DNA of 17,326 nt from Nitrososphaerota archaeon (GTDB taxonomy: Archaea; Thermoproteota; Nitrososphaeria; Nitrososphaerales; CADDZS01): assembly GCA_021325255.1 (NCBI GenBank), contig JAJPHP010000063.1, forward strand, positions 1 to 17,326. Reading direction: 5' to 3'. Made by a program: the position numbers and the translations under genes. The notes beneath the pieces are model-generated. The model saw only the letters and a list, made by a program, of their open reading frames with translations. It ran no database searches and was not told where the DNA came from. Positions 14,788 to 17,326 of the stretch are shown here, piece by piece. How positions within the stretch are numbered: position 1 is the first letter of the stretch; every line of letters begins with the position of its first letter.

Positions 14788-16339
14788 CAGAATTTGCGAT
14801 GGCTCCTTGACTTAGAGCGACGGCGACCCTCTCGATATCCTCTGAAAGTGGTCGGTCTTCTTCCACCTTCTTTGTGACTTTTCTCACCTCCAAGTATGCT
14901 CTCGTGGTTCCGCGGCCGAGAAGCTGGTGAGCCTGCCAGCTCGCTTCATCGTCTGATTCTTTCCCAGCGAGTGGGGCGTAAAGATCTATAGCTTGTGCCG
15001 CGCACATCGTCTCGATTGCAATTACTCTGGTTGTATTTTCCAGAATTTCCCTTGCCTTGAGTGCCGAGGTCACCCCCATGCTTGAGTGATCCTCCTGCCC
15101 CGCTGACACAGTGGGACTATCCAGACCTGCAGGTCTAGCAAGTATCTTGTTTTGACTAATCAGCGCGGCAGCGGTGTACTGTGTAACCATGAGGCCCGAG
15201 TTCAGTCCACTTCGCGGAGAAAGAAATGGAGGGAGGTTCGGGTTGTACGATGTAAGCAGCTTGTCGATCCTCCTCTCGGAGAACACAGAAGCCTCCGCCA
15301 TTACAACTCCTAACAGATCCAGTGCGATAGCGAGCGGCTGTCCGTGAAAGTTGCCGGAGTTGAGTACCAGGTCATCTTCAGGAAACAGGATTGGATTATC
15401 AGTAACTGAATTGACCTCTTTCTCGAAGGAGGATCTTCCAAAGGTTAGTGCGTCCATGAAGGCTCCGTGAACCTGGGGAATGCACCTAAGGGAGTACGCA
15501 TCCTGCACCCTTTTCACTGAACCAACAAGGCGCGACCCTTTGGTTAACTCTCGAATCTGAGAAGCCACTTGAGCTTGCCCTTGAAAGGAACGAAGAGCTT
15601 GAATTCTTGGGTCGAATGGCTCCATGTTTCCTCCCAGCGCTTCGAGCGAAAGCGCTCCCGCAATCCCCAGATTTTCAAGAAGAAGTTCGCAGTCATGCAC
15701 AATCAGGCATCCTAGACCCGCCATCACCTGGGTGCCGTTGATTATAGCGAGACCTTCCTTCTCCTTCAGGCGAATCGGAGGTACGCCAAGATGAGATAAT
15801 ACCCTTCTTGCTGCCACTCGCTTCCCACCGACGAATGCATGACCCTCGCCCATTATGGTGAGGGCCAGGTGGGCGGAGGGAGCCAAGTCACCGCTAGCCC
15901 CGAGCGAGCCATGCCTTGGTATCTCAGGATAGAATCCATTGTTTAGCAGCTCCTTCAGCTGGCGTAAAACAATAGGCCTGACACCCGAATTTCCGCGAAG
16001 AAGCGAATTTAGTCTTACAACCATGATTGCACGGACTTGATCCTCGGAGAGTGGGGTACCGCTTCCCACGGAATGACTTCGAATTAGGTTTGTTTGGAGC
16101 TGCTCCAACTCTTTGGTATCTATCCTTACGTCCGCGAGCTTACCGAATCCCGTGTTTATCCCGTACGCGGTCCTCCCTAACGAGAGAATCCTCTCCACCA
16201 TCTTCCTGCCGCGCTCTACTCTTACAAGCGCTTCAGGAGAGAGTTGAATCCCCTTGCGAGACCGTGCTATCTCAACAACATCGTCGACAGTGAGATTCAG
16301 GCCGTTCAGCTTAATCGATGTCCTCGAGTTCTTCGTCAT
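14771..16339 (-). CDS. hutH: Histidine ammonia-lyase (histidase)
   Basis: 522 residues, ATG start, close to the usual 500-510. Removes ammonia from L-histidine to give urocanate, the first step of the pathway. The MIO-forming triad A148-S149-G150 sits in HGSLGASGDLAPSAH. The catalytic Tyr loop YGINTGFG is at 59-66. NSGNFHGQPLA, SVTDNP and SAGQEDHSSMG are standard for histidase; the QEDH motif favours histidase over phenylalanine or tyrosine ammonia-lyases. It lies 90 bp after the HAD gene on the same strand and converges on hutI with a 17-bp overlap. An A/T-rich TTCGAAAAT element about 21-30 bp before the ATG could serve as its own promoter for a leaderless message. Confidence 0.97.
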   Translation of the reverse strand: MTKNSRTSIKLNGLNLTVDDVVEIARSRKGIQLSPEALVRVERGRKMVERILSLGRTAYGINTGFGKLADVRIDTKELEQLQTNLIRSHSVGSGTPLSEDQVRAIMVVRLNSLLRGNSGVRPIVLRQLKELLNNGFYPEIPRHGSLGASGDLAPSAHLALTIMGEGHAFVGGKRVAARRVLSHLGVPPIRLKEKEGLAIINGTQVMAGLGCLIVHDCELLLENLGIAGALSLEALGGNMEPFDPRIQALRSFQGQAQVASQIRELTKGSRLVGSVKRVQDAYSLRCIPQVHGAFMDALTFGRSSFEKEVNSVTDNPILFPEDDLVLNSGNFHGQPLAIALDLLGVVMAEASVFSERRIDKLLTSYNPNLPPFLSPRSGLNSGLMVTQYTAAALISQNKILARPAGLDSPTVSAGQEDHSSMGVTSALKAREILENTTRVIAIETMCAAQAIDLYAPLAGKESDDEASWQAHQLLGRGTTRAYLEVRKVTKKVEEDRPLSEDIERVAVALSQGAIANSVKSQS

Positions 16340-16429
16340 TAGTGGTCACGAGTAAGCTCCATTTTCGAAGTGTGGATCAGCATTGTTAGGGCGCTACCGT
16401 GTCTCCTGCTTCTTTGCATCAATGGCGAA

Positions 16430-17158
16430 TCAGGCAGGGAACACTATCTCTTCCAAGTCCTCGATCCTGTGTATCAGGTAATCTGGTCGATGCGACATTA
16501 GCGTCTCGGCTTTGTACAACCCCGTCGCAACGGAAACACACTTCACTCCAGCCTTCCTTGAGGCCTGGATATCTAAAACTGAGTCTCCTATGTATACTGA
16601 ATCCTCTGCCTTCACCATCAAGCGACTCAGAGCCGTCAGAATGCCGTCTGGTTCGGGCTTGAGCCTGCTCACTTCGTCGCGCGTTATTACGGCGGTAAGA
16701 TACGGAAGGAAACCAAAGACTCCGAGAAGTGAATCGACCGGTGCCCGGCCACTGTTTGTCACTACTGCCGTAAGAATTCCCTTTTCATTGATCTTTCGAA
16801 CGACGCCGAGCGAGCCTGGATGAGGGCGGGCCTCCGAAAATGCTTCGCTTTCAAATCTGTCAAGCAGCTCAGACAATTCCACCCTGATTTGGTCAAATGA
16901 GCAAGATTCAGATAATTTCTTCGAATTTTTCAATTGATTCTCAGTCTCATTGAAAAGGGCCTGTGTGCTTGGAAGTCCATCAAACCTTCCCACCTCAAAT
17001 CCCTTCGAGGCAAGCAACTCTATCATCGCCTCACGAGATTCCTTCACCTTGAACTTGAATTCGATCAAGGTGCCATCAAGATCGAATAGGACGGCTTTGA
17101 ATGCGCTGCCATGTTTTTGCAGCTCTTGCCCTTTGTGTTCTTCTCCCGCCCTCAACAT
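16430..17158 (-). CDS. HAD-superfamily phosphatase, phosphoglycolate phosphatase-like
   Basis: 242 residues, ATG start, typical for the family. HAD motifs are complete: motif I FDLDGT with D26/D28, motif II TNS at 134-136, motif III K167 in RLKPEPDG, and motif IV YIGDSVLDIQAS with D192 and D196. A helical cap domain (about 32-112) lies between motifs I and II, as in the Gph/PGP subgroup (subfamily I). Cytoplasmic phosphatase; substrate cannot be read from the sequence, though phosphoglycolate or another small phosphate ester is usual. It lies upstream of hutH on the same strand with a 90-bp gap and may or may not share its transcript. There is no known place for a phosphatase in the Hut pathway, so I treat it as a neighbour. 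Confidence 0.93.
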   Translation of the reverse strand: MLRAGEEHKGQELQKHGSAFKAVLFDLDGTLIEFKFKVKESREAMIELLASKGFEVGRFDGLPSTQALFNETENQLKNSKKLSESCSFDQIRVELSELLDRFESEAFSEARPHPGSLGVVRKINEKGILTAVVTNSGRAPVDSLLGVFGFLPYLTAVITRDEVSRLKPEPDGILTALSRLMVKAEDSVYIGDSVLDIQASRKAGVKCVSVATGLYKAETLMSHRPDYLIHRIEDLEEIVFPA

Positions 17159-17280
17159 TGCCTGACCTTACTAATTCCAATGTCGTTGCTCACCTTGCTG
17201 CCTTATTTTCTCTTTCTATCAACTATTCATCTTTGGATTAGCAATGCGATATTGGTGGGAGGGGAATCTTTGCGTTACGC

Positions 17281-17326
17281 ATGGCTGATGCTACCCTATC
17301 GCTCTGGGACGCGAGCTTTCTCAGCT
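17281..17326 (+). CDS. Possible start of a gene running off the right edge
   Basis: An ATG at 17281 opens a frame (MADATLSLWDASFLS) that stays open to the window end, only 15 codons. It would be divergent from the HAD gene. A GGGAGGGG stretch lies too far upstream (about 18 nt) to be a normal ribosome site. The opposite strand is also open here, ending with TAA near 17240, so a minus-strand gene end is an alternative. Too short to name. Confidence 0.25.
   Translation, partial: MADATLSLWDASFLS

Noticed and set aside
16430..17158. HAD protein as a histidinol-phosphate phosphatase tied to the hut genes
   Set aside because: It belongs to biosynthesis rather than breakdown of histidine, and the cap and motifs look like general Gph-type phosphatases.
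1..17326. CRISPR array, insertion sequence or integrase
   Set aside because: No regularly spaced repeats, transposase or integrase motifs, or long terminal inverted repeats were seen.

Overview
The window reads as chromosomal DNA of an archaeon, most likely a soil or sediment member of the Nitrososphaeria (Thaumarchaeota) or a close relative. Reasons: a PIN-ATPase-KH protein of the archaeal COG1855 type, frequent TTG and GTG starts, short or absent leaders with TATA-like boxes, U-rich 3' ends, and secreted proteins built from a Ser/Thr-rich linker plus a C-terminal beta module. The placement is my inference from protein style; there is no rRNA or other marker in the window.

Left part (1-9414), cell-surface polysaccharide region. 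Reading the minus strand from about 8.1 kb down to 3.1 kb, there is a run of four genes: a helical-repeat (TPR/SNAP-like) protein, a PelF-like GT4 glycosyltransferase, a UDP-sugar 4-epimerase-like SDR, and a PelG-like polytopic exporter. The first three overlap at their ends; the fourth follows after 95 bp. In bacteria PelF, PelG and a UDP-GlcNAc/GalNAc epimerase belong to the machinery for Pel, an alpha-1,4-GalNAc-rich exopolysaccharide. Two secreted or membrane-anchored spherulin-4 (GH135-like) proteins bracket the run, one downstream on the minus strand and one divergent on the plus strand. GH135 (fungal Sph3) cleaves galactosaminogalactan, a chemically related alpha-1,4 galactosamine polymer, and both proteins keep the Asp-Glu ... 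Glu acidic residues. A further secreted lectin-like protein, cut by the left edge, shares its C-terminal module with one of the spherulin-4 proteins. Taken together this looks like an archaeal, outer-membrane-free variant of a Pel-type synthesis, export and trimming system. That is the main discovery candidate here.

Middle (9496-11469): the PIN-ATPase-KH gene. Its PIN domain clearly continues upstream of the first canonical start codon, past the catalytic Asp, but no ATG, GTG or TTG is available before an in-frame TAG. The true start is therefore unresolved.

Right part (11536-17158): histidine catabolism, with urocanase (hutU), imidazolonepropionase (hutI) and histidine ammonia-lyase (hutH), followed by a HAD phosphatase. 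hutU and hutI are divergent from a shared 120-bp promoter region; hutI and hutH converge and overlap by 17 bp. HutH makes urocanate, HutU makes imidazolonepropionate and HutI makes N-formiminoglutamate. The last step (hutG, hutF or a formiminotransferase) is not in the window. I saw no tRNA, rRNA, CRISPR array, insertion sequence or integrase.
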